This document shows positions 28,443 to 37,665 of a stretch of 64,000 bases of DNA, in pieces. A program made the translations under genes and the position numbers. Each line of letters opens with the position of its first letter. Within the stretch, counting starts at the first letter, position 1. The stretch comes from Streptococcus cuniculi (GTDB lineage Bacteria; Bacillota; Bacilli; Lactobacillales; Streptococcaceae): NCBI RefSeq assembly GCF_001921845.1, contig NZ_MSJM01000004.1, positions 186,001 through 250,000 of the forward strand. The letters run 5' to 3'. Under the pieces are notes generated by a model. That model was given only the letters and a program-made list of their open reading frames with translations, did not search any database and had not been told where the DNA came from.

Positions 28443-29789
28443 TTACGGTTTAATCCGGTGCAACATGCGTGGGAATGGGATGGCTTCACGGATATGTTTG
28501 GTACCTGCGACAAAGGTTACCATCCGCTCGATACCGATTCCAAATCCTGCGTGGGGAACTGAGCCGTATTTACGGAGGTCAAGATAGAATTCATACTCTG
28601 ACTTGTCCATTTCAAGGGCTTCCATTTTCGCAACAAGGGCATCGTAGTCATCCTCACGGACAGAGCCGCCGATGATTTCACCGTAGCCTTCTGGTGCAAG
28701 AAGATCCGCACAAAGGACACGCTCTGGATTGCCAGGAACTGGTTTCATGTAGAAAGCCTTGAAGCTAGCTGGATAGTTGACGACAAAGGTCGGTACACCA
28801 AAGTAGTTTGAAATCCATGTTTCATGCGGAGAACCAAAATCATCTCCATGCTCTACGTGCTCATAGTCCGTATCTTCATCCGCTTCATGCTCTTGTAAAA
28901 GACTAATCGCATCATCGTAAGACACACGCTTGAATGGCTCTGCAATGTATTTCTTCAAGAGGTCCGTATCACGTTCCAAAGTCTCAAGCGCCTGCGGTGC
29001 ACGGTCTAGAACACCTTGAATAAGGGCCTTCACATAGGCTTCTTGCAAATCAAGCGATTCTTCGTGTGAAAGGAATGAATACTCCGCATCCATCATCCAA
29101 AACTCGGTCAAGTGACGGCGGGTTTTTGATTTTTCCGCGCGGAATACCGGTCCAAAGTCAAAGACACGACCGAGCGCCATCGCTCCAGCTTCCAAGTACA
29201 ACTGACCTGATTGGCTCAAATAAGCTGGGGTGCCAAAGTAGTCCGTTTCAAAGAGTTCTGTTGAGTCCTCTGCCGCATTTCCAGACAAGATGGGGCTGTC
29301 AAACTTAATAAAGCCATTCTTGTCAAAGAATTCATAGGTTGCATAGATAATGGCGTTACGGATTTGCATAATGGCCATTTGCTTGCGAGAACGCAACCAC
29401 AAATGACGGTTGTCCATGAGGAAATCCGTTCCGTGTTCTTTTGGCGTAATCGGATAATCCTTTGATTCACCAACTACCTCAAGGTCCGTAATATCTAGCT
29501 CATAGCCGAATTTTGAACGCTCATCTTCCTTGACAATTCCTGTCACAAGAACAGATGTTTCTTGGCTGAGTCGTTTCACAGTATCAAACTTAGCTGCTCC
29601 TTCTTCCTCACCAAAGGTTTCGATAAAGTTCGGTTTAAAGGCAACAGCTTGGAAAAAGGCTGTTCCGTCACGGAGTTGCAAGAAGGCCAGTTTTCCTTTG
29701 CCTGATTTGTTGGCAACCCAAGCACCAATCGTCACTTTTTCTCCAACATGGTCTTTGACATCAATAATCGCTACTAAATCTTTAGACAT
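28443..29789 (-). CDS. asnS: Asparaginyl-tRNA synthetase
   Basis: The 448-residue class IIb synthetase has an N-terminal OB-fold anticodon domain ([24 protein letters not shown]) and the class II motifs: motif 2 around [21 protein letters not shown] and motif 3 near [12 protein letters not shown]. It charges tRNA-Asn. The neighbourhood ypmB-aspB-(VOC)-asnS resembles the Bacillus ypmB-aspB-asnS cluster, with a glyoxalase-fold gene inserted. No T-box fits into the short upstream gap. Confidence 0.97.
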   Translation of the reverse strand: MSKDLVAIIDVKDHVGEKVTIGAWVANKSGKGKLAFLQLRDGTAFFQAVAFKPNFIETFGEEEGAAKFDTVKRLSQETSVLVTGIVKEDERSKFGYELDITDLEVVGESKDYPITPKEHGTDFLMDNRHLWLRSRKQMAIMQIRNAIIYATYEFFDKNGFIKFDSPILSGNAAEDSTELFETDYFGTPAYLSQSGQLYLEAGAMALGRVFDFGPVFRAEKSKTRRHLTEFWMMDAEYSFLSHEESLDLQEAYVKALIQGVLDRAPQALETLERDTDLLKKYIAEPFKRVSYDDAISLLQEHEADEDTDYEHVEHGDDFGSPHETWISNYFGVPTFVVNYPASFKAFYMKPVPGNPERVLCADLLAPEGYGEIIGGSVREDDYDALVAKMEALEMDKSEYEFYLDLRKYGSVPHAGFGIGIERMVTFVAGTKHIREAIPFPRMLHRIKP

Positions 29790-29861
29790 AATTTCTCTTT
29801 TCTTTTTCTATCGTAATCGTTTATCAGTTAAATATTTAAAATTGCAATTTTACTTTATTCG

Positions 29862-30236
29862 CTATTCATGTTTGACATGGCAGACAGCTTCAATATTATT
29901 GCCATCTGGATCTATCAAAAAAGCTGCATAATAATTGGCATGATAGTGTGGTCGAAAACCTGGCCTACCATTATCTCTACCGCCAGCTGCCAAACCAGCT
30001 TGGTAAAACAACTCCACTTCTGTATGAGTTTTCGCATGAAAAGCAACATGCATGGGAACTTGTTCACCCGTTTCTAGCCAGAAATCTCCACCAGGGTCTG
30101 TACTAGACTTTTCTCCAAAACTAACCGCATGGTCATGATCAAATCGAATCTCGTACCCGAGCGGAGCTAGTGTTTTTTGGTAAAAAATTTTTGACACTGG
30201 CAAGTCCTTGACTCGAATACTCAAATGGTCAATCAT
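29862..30236 (-). CDS. VOC (glyoxalase/bleomycin resistance) family protein
   Basis: The 124-residue single-domain protein has the paired beta-alpha-beta-beta-beta VOC layout. It begins MIDHLSIRVKDLPVSKIFYQ and ends IDPDGNNIEAVCH, with candidate metal ligands His-3 and the Glu of NIEAV. The substrate is unknown. It follows aspB by nine bases, so it is probably the third gene of the ypmB-aspB unit. Confidence 0.85.
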   Translation of the reverse strand: MIDHLSIRVKDLPVSKIFYQKTLAPLGYEIRFDHDHAVSFGEKSSTDPGGDFWLETGEQVPMHVAFHAKTHTEVELFYQAGLAAGGRDNGRPGFRPHYHANYYAAFLIDPDGNNIEAVCHVKHE

Positions 30237-30245
30237 AGAGCCACC

Positions 30246-31427
30246 TCAATCATTTTCCATAAAGGTATGCAGTCGTTGAATGGCTTCTTTGAGGGTGTCA
30301 AGGTCTGTAGCATAGCTGAGACGGACATTTTCTGGTGCGCCAAAGCCTGCTCCTGTCACTAAGGCAACACCTACTTCTTCCAAAATCGCTGTGGTAAATT
30401 CGGTCACATCCGTAAAGCCTTTCATTTCCATAGCTTTTTTGACATTTGGGAAGAGGTAGAAAGCTCCTTGCGGTTTGACCACTTCAAATCCTGGTACTTG
30501 AGCAAGCAAGGGATAGATGGTATTGAGCCGTTCCTCGAAAGCCTGTCGCATATGCTCAACGGTATCTTGCTCACCGCTAAGCGCTTCAATCGCCGCATAT
30601 TGAGCGGCTGCTGTCGGATTGGACGTTGTTTGCCCTGCAATCTTACTCATGGCAGCAATAATCTCTGCCTCACCTACTGCATAACCAATCCGCCAACCCG
30701 TCATGGCATAGGTTTTGGATACCCCGTTGATTACCACCGTCTGCTTCCGAATGGCTTCTGACAGACTAGAAATCGGTGTGAAGGTATGACCATTATAGAC
30801 CAGACGCCCATAAATATCATCTGCCAAAATCAGAATATCATGCGCAACAGCCCAATTTCCAATCGCAAGGAGCTCGTCCTTACTGTAAATCATCCCCGTT
30901 GGATTAGACGGTGAATTGAGCACCAAGACCTTGGTCTTGTCTGTCCGCGCTGCTTCTAGTTGCTCCACCGTTACCTTAAAGTCATTTGCTTCTGTTGCCT
31001 GAACAAAGACTGGCACGCCTTCTGCCATTTTGATTTGGTCTGCGTAGCTGACCCAGTAAGGAGTTGGAATGATGACCTCATCAAGTGGATTGATAACACT
31101 CATGAAAAAGGTATAGAGGGAGAATTTGGCTCCCGTTGCGACTGTCACCTGATTAGGAGCGACTGCGTATCCGTAAAATTTCTCAAAATACTGGCTAATC
31201 GCTGCTTTCAACTCTGGAAGACCACTTGCAACCGTGTAAAAACTAGCACGACCGTCTTTAATCGAGCGGATAGCTGCTTCTTGGATATTTGCTGGAGTGG
31301 TAAAGTCAGGCTCTCCCAAGGTCAGAGACAAGATATCCTTGCCTTCTGCCTTTAAGGCCTTGGCACGCGCCCCCGCCGCCAAGGTCACACTTTCTTCCAT
31401 TTCAAGCACTCGTTTTGATAACTTCAT
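30246..31427 (-). CDS. aspB: Aspartate aminotransferase family protein (class I/II)
   Basis: The 393-residue PLP enzyme has the class I fold with SLTLGEPDFTTP, the NSPSNPTGMIYSK loop, the PLP lysine in NGVSKTYAMTGWRIGYA, and the C-terminal Arg in VRLSYATD. It most likely makes aspartate from oxaloacetate, which suits its place beside asnS. Its start overlaps the ypmB stop by four bases. Confidence 0.93.
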   Translation of the reverse strand: MKLSKRVLEMEESVTLAAGARAKALKAEGKDILSLTLGEPDFTTPANIQEAAIRSIKDGRASFYTVASGLPELKAAISQYFEKFYGYAVAPNQVTVATGAKFSLYTFFMSVINPLDEVIIPTPYWVSYADQIKMAEGVPVFVQATEANDFKVTVEQLEAARTDKTKVLVLNSPSNPTGMIYSKDELLAIGNWAVAHDILILADDIYGRLVYNGHTFTPISSLSEAIRKQTVVINGVSKTYAMTGWRIGYAVGEAEIIAAMSKIAGQTTSNPTAAAQYAAIEALSGEQDTVEHMRQAFEERLNTIYPLLAQVPGFEVVKPQGAFYLFPNVKKAMEMKGFTDVTEFTTAILEEVGVALVTGAGFGAPENVRLSYATDLDTLKEAIQRLHTFMEND

Positions 31428-31921
31428 ATTCCCTCCTTGCTCAGCAATTTCCCACCTTCAAACGCAATGGCATAGTAGGTCTGACCAGATTTCACTTCCC
31501 AAATCGGCTGATTTTTAAAGTAGCCAAAGGTCACTTTTGAAATCTCTCCAGCCCCATTTTCTTTGGCAATGGTTTTCGCCTCTTCTTGAGAAATCCCTTC
31601 TGCCACCTTATAAACAAGAATTTCCGACGATTCTTCTGGTATCAAGACCAATACGTCTTCGTCTGCCTGATTTTTTCCAGCCACGCTATAATAGCTCTTC
31701 TCACCATTGTAGCGAGCGACCTTAGAAATAGAGGTCACGCCTGCATACTGGGTTGCCACCTGCTCTGCCTGCTCTTGTCCCTGTAAAAAAGGACGCGCCG
31801 ACACTTCCAAAATATACAAGATTGAAAAAACAATAACAGATACAAGGACAAATACTCCGATGAGGGATTGCTTGCCAAGCGTCATACTGGATTTACTGGT
31901 GCGATTTCTCTTTTTTGCCAT
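31424..31921 (-). CDS. ypmB: YpmB-like DUF5590 membrane-anchored protein
   Basis: The 165-residue protein has an N-terminal membrane anchor (about residues 18-42, LIGVFVLVSVIVFSILYILE) and an extracellular PepSY-like region (VATQYAGVTSISKVARYNGE, ISQEEAKTIAKENGAGEISKV). Its function is unknown; it travels with aspB and asnS in Firmicutes. The -10 box (31931-31936) ends nine bases before the ATG and no Shine-Dalgarno sequence is present, so the message is nearly leaderless. Confidence 0.83.
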   Translation of the reverse strand: MAKKRNRTSKSSMTLGKQSLIGVFVLVSVIVFSILYILEVSARPFLQGQEQAEQVATQYAGVTSISKVARYNGEKSYYSVAGKNQADEDVLVLIPEESSEILVYKVAEGISQEEAKTIAKENGAGEISKVTFGYFKNQPIWEVKSGQTYYAIAFEGGKLLSKEGI

Positions 31922-32034
31922 AATAGAATTATTATACTATATATTGGTGCAGAATGCCATTTTTTCTGGCAATTTATACCAATTTTTTCAACACCCTCCC
32001 CCTATTTCTCCTCAAAAACGCAAAGCGCTTCTTC

Positions 32035-32063
32035 TTGCAGTTCTGCCCAATTCTTGCTACACT
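32035..32063 (+). promoter_or_regulatory. marR promoter, predicts a leaderless mRNA
   Basis: TTGCAG (32035-32040) and TACACT (32058-32063) are 17 bp apart. The ATG follows six bases after the -10 box, and no Shine-Dalgarno sequence precedes it. Confidence 0.7.
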
Positions 32064-32069
32064 ATTCCT

Positions 32070-32513
32070 ATGATAGAAAATGTACAAAAAGCCTTAGAAA
32101 AGAATCAAGAAGCCCTGCGCAGCCTGGTCATTCTCCACCGCGCCTCTGATACCATTTACAAACAAGAAATCGAAACCATAAAAAAGTACAACTTGACCAT
32201 GGGGCAATTCGGAGTGCTAGAAGCTCTTTACAATAAAGGCGACCTCCGCATTCAGGAACTGATTGACAAGCTCCTCAGCACGTCTGGCAATATGACGGTC
32301 GTGATTAAAAATATGATTCGAGACGGTTATATCACCAAAGTACCCGATTGTCATGATAAACGAGCGTCTCGGATTCACCTGACCGATCTTGGTCGCAAGA
32401 CAATCGAGGCCATTCTCCCCGAACATTATGATAATATCGGGCGTATTTTTGGTGTACTCAACCTTGAAGAGCAAGAAACACTCAATGCAATTTTAAAAAA
32501 ATTCAAAAGATGA
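32070..32513 (+). CDS. MarR-family transcriptional regulator
   Basis: The 147-residue protein is a winged-helix MarR member. It has the recognition helix region LLSTSGNMTVVIKNMIRDGYITK and the wing DKRASRIHLTDLGRK, with a C-terminal dimerisation helix. It precedes and presumably controls the NADPH-dependent FMN reductase gene at 32631, whose promoter holds a 20-bp palindrome. The start at 32070 is set by the promoter position; an in-frame extension upstream would run through the promoter and into the opposite gene. Confidence 0.85.
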   Translation: MIENVQKALEKNQEALRSLVILHRASDTIYKQEIETIKKYNLTMGQFGVLEALYNKGDLRIQELIDKLLSTSGNMTVVIKNMIRDGYITKVPDCHDKRASRIHLTDLGRKTIEAILPEHYDNIGRIFGVLNLEEQETLNAILKKFKR

Positions 32514-32520
32514 AACAATT

Positions 32521-32557
32521 TTATTGCTAATTAGTGATAATTTTGTTATTCTATACT
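32521..32557 (+). promoter_or_regulatory. FMN-reductase promoter with candidate MarR operator
   Basis: TTATTGCTAATTAGTGATAA (32521-32540) is a 20-bp palindrome with four mismatched bases around the CTAATTAG centre. It overlaps the weak -35 region of a promoter whose -10 is TATACT (32552-32557). A second inverted repeat (GCTTTC…GAAAGC, about 32562-32600) lies in the leader. Confidence 0.6.
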
Positions 32558-32630
32558 CATCGCTTTCGTCATCGAGTATGCTCACCCATCGATGAAAGCA
32601 CATTTTACACTTTTAAAGGAGGCCATCTCA

Positions 32631-33176
32631 ATGGCAAATGTATTATTTTTAGTTGGTTCACTACGTGACGGTTCATTCAACCACCAAATGGCAAAACAAG
32701 CCGAAGAATTGCTCAAAGGAAAAGCAAATGTGACTTACTTGGACTATAGCCAAGTTCCTGTTTTCAACCAAGACCTTGAAACACCTGTTCTTCCTGCAGT
32801 TGCGGCTGCTCGTGAGGCTGTTGACCAAGCAGATGCTATCTGGATTTTCTCACCAGTTTACAACTATGGCATTCCTGGTCCAGTAAAAAATATTCTTGAC
32901 TGGCTCAGCCGTGCGCTTGACTTGTCAAATCCAAAAGGACCTTCTATCCTCCAAGATAAATTGATTACTGTATCTGCTGCTGCGAACGGCGGACATGAGC
33001 CACTCTTTGCAGCCTACCATGCCCTTCTTCCATTTATCCGTACCCAAGTTGTCGGTGATTTTACAGCTTCACCAATCAATCCAGAAGCATGGGCAACTGG
33101 TCAATTCGTTCTTTCCGAAGAAACAGCTACACAATTAGAAAAACAAGCCGCTGCCCTTCTTGCAGCAATTCAATAA
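32631..33176 (+). CDS. NADPH-dependent FMN reductase family protein
   Basis: The 181-residue flavodoxin-fold protein has the phosphate loop GSLRDGSFN (residues 8-16) and the FMN-contacting stretch [21 protein letters not shown]. Such enzymes reduce flavins, quinones or azo compounds with NAD(P)H. The start at 32631 follows AAAGGAGGCCATCTCA. It lies directly behind a MarR gene, an arrangement typical for quinone- or electrophile-inducible reductases. Confidence 0.88.
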   Translation: MANVLFLVGSLRDGSFNHQMAKQAEELLKGKANVTYLDYSQVPVFNQDLETPVLPAVAAAREAVDQADAIWIFSPVYNYGIPGPVKNILDWLSRALDLSNPKGPSILQDKLITVSAAANGGHEPLFAAYHALLPFIRTQVVGDFTASPINPEAWATGQFVLSEETATQLEKQAAALLAAIQ

Positions 33177-33208
33177 AAAGGTTGGGAATTTTGTCCCAAC
33201 CTTTTTAT
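33174..33208 (+). terminator. FMN-reductase terminator (also faces yaaA)
   Basis: AAAAGGTTGGGA and TCCCAACCTTTTT pair around a short loop, just after the stop codon. Confidence 0.85.
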
Positions 33209-33223
33209 TCGGTACCAGCTACC

Positions 33224-33961
33224 TTAGACTGGCACATGTTTCCTCACAAATACGATTTTTCTTTCTTCTGATAAATCCGCCCGATAAGCAAAGCCGTCAA
33301 AGGTCAGCTGACGGAGCTTGTCAAGAGTTTGAACATCTTGTTCTGCCATGAGAGAAACCAAGCGACCCCGCCCTTTCTTGGAAATGGTCGAATGAATCTT
33401 GAGCTGTCCCTTCTTGTCCTCCATAAAGATAATCTGCACCATGTGCTTTTGAATGGCAGGCGAAAAGACCTGCTCAAATTCGGACGAAGCTAAAGAGATA
33501 ATCAAATCTTCATCTGCTAGCTCTTCATCGTACTGCGCCCGCCAAAATTGTTTGAGCGACTGGCCCTTTACTTTTAGCTGACCTTGAAAGTCCAAGCGGT
33601 GTGGAGAAATCAGGGTAAAGGGTGAAATCAAGCCATAAAAGCCTGTCGCAATCAAGACATGGCGTTCTAAGTAAACCTGCTCTGCGTCTGTCAAATCCCT
33701 GCGCTTCATATAGCGGTACATGAGACCATCATAGAGTGTCCAAGCAGGATAGGATTTGGCTTGCTGGTGGGCAATGCGGTACCAGCGGTCGGCTTCTAAC
33801 TCGGCCTTATCTTCTTTTAATTTGTAGAAAGCTGCCAAGTCTGCCACCGACATCTGACCTAGAGCTTCCAAAACGGCCCTACTCTTTTCAGACAGAGGAG
33901 CAAAGGGATGGTTTTCTAAGTTGGTATTTAATTCTTTTGCATTTGGAAGGATGATTTTCAT
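33224..33961 (-). CDS. yaaA: YaaA family peroxide-stress protein (UPF0246)
   Basis: The 245-residue protein begins MKIILPNAKELN and contains LYDGLMYRYMKR and the DNA/iron-related HhH-like C-terminal part ISKKGRGRLVSLMAEQ of the UPF0246 family. E. coli YaaA limits intracellular iron during peroxide stress. An extended -10 box (TGaTATAAT, 33968-33973) ends six bases before the ATG, and no Shine-Dalgarno sequence is present, so the message is probably leaderless. Confidence 0.9.
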   Translation of the reverse strand: MKIILPNAKELNTNLENHPFAPLSEKSRAVLEALGQMSVADLAAFYKLKEDKAELEADRWYRIAHQQAKSYPAWTLYDGLMYRYMKRRDLTDAEQVYLERHVLIATGFYGLISPFTLISPHRLDFQGQLKVKGQSLKQFWRAQYDEELADEDLIISLASSEFEQVFSPAIQKHMVQIIFMEDKKGQLKIHSTISKKGRGRLVSLMAEQDVQTLDKLRQLTFDGFAYRADLSEERKIVFVRKHVPV

Positions 33962-34058
33962 AGTATGATTATATCACTTTCAAATAATATTCACTAGTCA
34001 ACTTGTCTCATTTTTTCATGGTCTGGCTGATGATCCATTCAATCCGAGTATTCCATGA

Positions 34059-34089
34059 TAAAAGGCAAGCTATTTCTAACTTGCCTTTG
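34059..34089 (-). terminator. Terminator after the LemA-like gene
   Basis: AAAGGCAAG and CTTGCCTTT pair around a nine-base loop and are followed by TTTAT on the minus strand. Confidence 0.72.
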
Positions 34090-34142
34090 TAAAATACTAC
34101 AGACTATATCCAAATAAAGAGAGTTTAAATTTTTAGAAAAAT

Positions 34143-34856
34143 TTATAGTCCAAGCATTTCGTCCGTCAACTCAACATCTACTTTCCGTGTATAAAATTCC
34201 ATTTCTTTAAAACCAATCAGTTTTGAAATGGGGGCAAGTGGAAATTGGTGGATAGACGAATTGTATTCCTCTACGAGATTATTATAATGCATTTTCCATT
34301 GGGCTAATACATTTTCTGTCTCAAAAATTTCATCAAGCAAACGTTCAACATTTTTATTTGCTAATAATTCAGGCATCTCACGGAGAAACTGCCCAAATTC
34401 TTCAGAGGTCTCAATTTTAGACGACTTCATTACAGTTTTTTCTTCGAATTTCTTAACTTTAGATACTGATTTATTTAGGTCAATCACTGACTCTTTTTCA
34501 ATTTTTTGATGTTTCTCCACAAAACGAGTAGCTTTATCTAAAAGGGCTTCATTTCTTTCCTCAACAATCTGAATCTGACTCTTACTCGATTTAACAGATT
34601 GCTCAGTGCGGCGAACATGGTTATATTGCATGATTAAAGACATGCATAGACTTGTCAATAAACCTGCAACCAAAATAAATCCTGGAAATGGTTCATAGAC
34701 ATCTTCTCCTTCAATTGGCACAGCAACCACCATGATAATAAGCCATAGCAATGTTGAGAGAATAACAAGACCAATTCCTTTTAGCAATGCGACTAAAATA
34801 TTTTTATCTTTCATAATTTCCTTCCACCTAACCTTAATATCCTCATTCATACTCAT
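34143..34856 (-). CDS. LemA-like protein with two N-terminal membrane segments
   Basis: The 237-residue protein has two membrane segments (about residues 25-46 and 57-78), then a long helical region. The end carries the LemA-type motif: VEEYNSSIHQFPLAPISKLIGFKE matches the VxxYNxxxxxFP…GF pattern of LemA helices. LemA proteins are membrane-anchored helical-bundle proteins of unknown function. Here the usual N-terminal helix with NxVxxA is not evident, so it is a divergent member or a partial match. It is a single-gene unit. Confidence 0.6.
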   Translation of the reverse strand: MSMNEDIKVRWKEIMKDKNILVALLKGIGLVILSTLLWLIIMVVAVPIEGEDVYEPFPGFILVAGLLTSLCMSLIMQYNHVRRTEQSVKSSKSQIQIVEERNEALLDKATRFVEKHQKIEKESVIDLNKSVSKVKKFEEKTVMKSSKIETSEEFGQFLREMPELLANKNVERLLDEIFETENVLAQWKMHYNNLVEEYNSSIHQFPLAPISKLIGFKEMEFYTRKVDVELTDEMLGL

Positions 34857-35077
34857 TCTTAATGAAGTATGTTTGATAGTCGTTAGTACAACTACCTATC
34901 TATCGTACCAAAATGAATCATAAAATTCAATTGATATCTATTGGCATGAAAACATCTTTTCCCATCAAATTAGAAACTTGGATACCCCTTGATGAACTTT
35001 CATTTGCTCTTTCCTTGCTTTTTTGTTTATAAAATGTTATCATCTGGTTATAAAGACTAGATGATAAGGAGTAGAGA

Positions 35078-35527
35078 ATGAATCACTTACCAAAATGGCA
35101 GCAACTTCCCGATTTAGAATTGTATCTGGATCAGGTTTTGCTCTATGTCAACCAACAGACGAGTCCCGTGTTAGGCAGTCGTGAAAAGCCTCTCACTGCT
35201 TCGATGGTCAACAATTATGTCAAGCATGGCTATCTTCCTAAACCTATCAAGAAAAAATACAACCGTACTCATTTGGCACGTCTCATTATTCTCAGTATCT
35301 GTAAGCCGATTTTTCCGATTGCAGAGATAAAAGACATCATCGATGTCTTAAAGGAGACGCACGAGGCTCCTGAACTCTACAATGCCTTTGTGGATTGCTT
35401 TTCAGGTAATGAAACGGCGGAGCATCCGCCCATTTTGCAAAAGGCTTGTCAGACCATTCACTTTTACCAAGAAACACTTGCGCTCATTCCAGAACTGAAA
35501 GGAGAACCTCATGAACCAAAGTTTTAA
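35078..35527 (+). CDS. DUF1836 family protein
   Basis: The 149-residue protein carries the DUF1836 region, which looks like a MerR-type helix-turn-helix (LTASMVNNYVKHGYLPKPIKKKYNRTHLARL), followed by helices. A DNA-binding role is likely but not shown. It follows AAGGAGTAGAGA and overlaps the next gene by 17 bases, so it is tightly coupled to the hemolysin III homologue. Confidence 0.82.
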   Translation: MNHLPKWQQLPDLELYLDQVLLYVNQQTSPVLGSREKPLTASMVNNYVKHGYLPKPIKKKYNRTHLARLIILSICKPIFPIAEIKDIIDVLKETHEAPELYNAFVDCFSGNETAEHPPILQKACQTIHFYQETLALIPELKGEPHEPKF

Positions 35528-36161
35528 ACTCTCCCTCCCCCTCTCATTTGGTGAAGAGGTGGGCAATGCCGTCACCCACGCTGTCAGCGCCTTTTTCATG
35601 CTACTGTTGCTCCCTATTTCTGCCATTTATAGCTATGAACAGACGGGCTTGGTGCAGGCGATTGGGGTCTCCATTTTCATTATCAGCCTCTTTCTGATGT
35701 TTCTTGCGTCAACGATTTATCATTCGATGGCCTATGGTTCGACTCATAAGTATATTTTACGAATCATCGACCATAGTATGATTTACATTGCCATCGCAGG
35801 CAGCTACACTCCAGTGCTCTTGACCCTCATGCCCAACTGGCTGGGCTATCTAGTCCTCGTCATTCAATGGGCAACGACAATTTTTGGTATTCTCTATAAA
35901 ATCTTTGCCAAAAAGGTCAACGAGCGCTTCAGTCTCGCCCTCTATCTCATCATGGGCTGGTTGGTAGTGCTGATTCTACCACAGGTGGTCAGTCAAACGA
36001 AACCTGCCTTCTGGTTTCTCATGTTAGCAGGCGGAATTGCCTATAGTGTCGGCGCCATTTTCTACGCTAAGAAAAAACCCTACTTCCACATGATTTGGCA
36101 CTTGTTTATCATACTCGCTAGTCTCTTGCAGTATCTAGCCATTGTCTTTTATATGGTCTAA
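35511..36161 (+). CDS. Hemolysin III / PAQR-family membrane protein
   Basis: The 216-residue protein has seven predicted membrane helices and the family's metal-site residues: SxxxH in STIYHSM, DHSMIYIAIAGSYTP, and HLFI near the end. The name comes from a Bacillus cereus protein; hydrolase (ceramidase-like) activity is proposed for relatives and haemolysis is doubtful. The ATG follows AAAGGAGAACCTC inside the DUF1836 gene. Confidence 0.9.
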   Translation: MNQSFKLSLPLSFGEEVGNAVTHAVSAFFMLLLLPISAIYSYEQTGLVQAIGVSIFIISLFLMFLASTIYHSMAYGSTHKYILRIIDHSMIYIAIAGSYTPVLLTLMPNWLGYLVLVIQWATTIFGILYKIFAKKVNERFSLALYLIMGWLVVLILPQVVSQTKPAFWFLMLAGGIAYSVGAIFYAKKKPYFHMIWHLFIILASLLQYLAIVFYMV

Positions 36162-36217
36162 TCCAAGACTTGTCTCTAATTTCAAAAGACGCTATACTAG
36201 TCTGTAGGGGGACAGAT

Positions 36218-37483
36218 ATGACCAGTAAATACCAACGCATTATTGAAGATATTCTGACAGGAATCGAGGAGCACCGCTTTAAACGAGGGCAAAAATTGCC
36301 CTCCATTCGCAGCTTGAGTGAGCAGTATCAGTGCAGCAAGGACACCGTTCAAAAGGCCATGCTTGAGCTGAAATACCAAAATCGAATTTATGCGGTAGAA
36401 AAAAGTGGCTACTATATCTTAGAAGATCAAGATTTTCAAGACACAACCGTCTCACTCAATCCAGAAGATTTCTTGCAGCTACCCTACGAGGATTTTCGGA
36501 CCTGCGTTCATGAAAGTCTGATTGGGCGAGAAAATTATCTTTTTAATTATTACCATCAGCAGGAAGGCTTGGAAGAATTGATTGACTCTCTCCACATGCT
36601 TCTGATGGATTATCATGTTTATGCTAAAAAAGACCAGCTGGTCATTACGGCGGGAAGCCAACAGGCCCTCTATATTCTGACCCAAATGCAGTTGTCTAAT
36701 GGTAAAGAAGAAGTCTTGGTTGAAGAGCCGACCTACTATCGGATGAGAAACCTCTTGGAACAACAGGGACTACCCTTTCAGACTATTGAACGAACCTTGG
36801 ACGGGATTGACTTGACGCAGCTAGAGACTATTTTTCAAAGCGGGAATATCCGCTATTTCTACACCATTCCCCGCCTCCACAATCCTTTGGGAACGACCTA
36901 CGATAGCAAGACCCAGCAGGCCATTCTTGACTTGGCTGAAACCTATGATGTCTATGTGATTGAAGATGATTATCTGGCAGATTTTGATCCTGCAAAGACC
37001 CTGCCGCTTCACTATCTTGATAGCCACGACCGTGTCATCTATATCAAGTCCTTTACCCCGACACTCTTTCCTGCCCTGCGCTTGGGAGGCATTGTCTTGC
37101 CTAGGCAGTTGCGAGAGACCTTTTTACAGCATAAGAGCCTGATTGACTACGATACCAATCTCATCATGCAAAAGGCATTGTCGCTCTATATTGATAATGG
37201 TATGTTTGCTCGCAACACGCGCCACCTACACCAGTTGAAACAGACACACGATGCCGACATGAAAGAGATGATGGCTGGCACTCACCTTGCCTATCCCTAC
37301 CATATCGCTCAAGAAATGCTGACCATTCAGCTACCAAAGGGCAGGATGACAGCCCGCCTCAAACATGGGATAACGAGCAGGCAAATCATTGCAGGTTTAT
37401 CCCATGACTACCTCCAACTTCCTTATAGCAAGGACTTTGCGCAACATCTCCGACAAATACTTGAAGAACTAACAATCAGCTAG
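36218..37483 (+). CDS. MocR/GabR-type regulator (GntR HTH + aminotransferase domain) lacking the PLP lysine
   Basis: The 421-residue protein joins a GntR winged helix (residues 1-70, QKLPSIRSLSEQYQCSKDTVQKAML) to a fold-type I aminotransferase domain (YLFNYYHQQEGLEELI, ITAGSQQALYILTQ, VIEDDYLADFD). In MocR proteins the PLP lysine lies in a (S/T)FSKxLxPxLRxG block. Here the block reads SFTPTLFPALRLG, so proline (CCG codon) replaces lysine. A lysine two residues before the block (YIKSFTP) does not align. The protein may therefore bind PLP non-covalently, or another ligand. The ATG at 36218 follows AGGGGGACAGAT. Confidence 0.85.
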   Translation: MTSKYQRIIEDILTGIEEHRFKRGQKLPSIRSLSEQYQCSKDTVQKAMLELKYQNRIYAVEKSGYYILEDQDFQDTTVSLNPEDFLQLPYEDFRTCVHESLIGRENYLFNYYHQQEGLEELIDSLHMLLMDYHVYAKKDQLVITAGSQQALYILTQMQLSNGKEEVLVEEPTYYRMRNLLEQQGLPFQTIERTLDGIDLTQLETIFQSGNIRYFYTIPRLHNPLGTTYDSKTQQAILDLAETYDVYVIEDDYLADFDPAKTLPLHYLDSHDRVIYIKSFTPTLFPALRLGGIVLPRQLRETFLQHKSLIDYDTNLIMQKALSLYIDNGMFARNTRHLHQLKQTHDADMKEMMAGTHLAYPYHIAQEMLTIQLPKGRMTARLKHGITSRQIIAGLSHDYLQLPYSKDFAQHLRQILEELTIS

Positions 37484-37502
37484 GCATCTGCCTAGCTGAT
37501 TG
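37472..37502 (+). terminator. Hairpin overlapping the MocR stop codon
   Basis: ACAATCAGCTAGGCA pairs with TGCCTAGCTGATTGT, a long stem whose 5' arm includes the TAG stop. There is no clear T run, so it may act as a weak terminator or protect the 3' end. Confidence 0.5.
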
Positions 37503-37543
37503 TGTATCTCTCATGCTTTCCTAGCTTTGCAATCATAACCTTT

Positions 37544-37665
37544 TATAGTCTTTTGAATGAACTTTAATACATCGTCACTTTCGACTTGCCGTACTCATAG
37601 TCAATGAAAATCAAGTACTGTCTGCGTCTTCCGTTCCTAATCTGAAAGTTAATTCATTTGACTAT
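37544..37665. mobile_element. Short BOX-like MITE (TATAGTC ends), internal deletion form
   Basis: It starts TATAGTCTTTTGAATGAAC and ends CATTTGACTAT. The inside keeps the boxA-like tactcatagtcaatgaaaatc but has lost the middle present in the 3643-3854 copy. Its right end runs into the GNAT gene and supplies that gene's last codons. Confidence 0.6.

Noticed and set aside
29790..29861. T-box leader for asnS
   Set aside because: The upstream gap is only about 70 bases and shows neither a specifier loop nor the conserved T-box bulge.
33962..34142. Hidden small gene between yaaA and the LemA-like gene
   Set aside because: Only a promoter and a terminator hairpin were found; no ORF with a ribosome binding site.
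34857..35077. Small RNA or gene in the gap before DUF1836
   Set aside because: AT-rich sequence without a clear hairpin, repeat or ORF.
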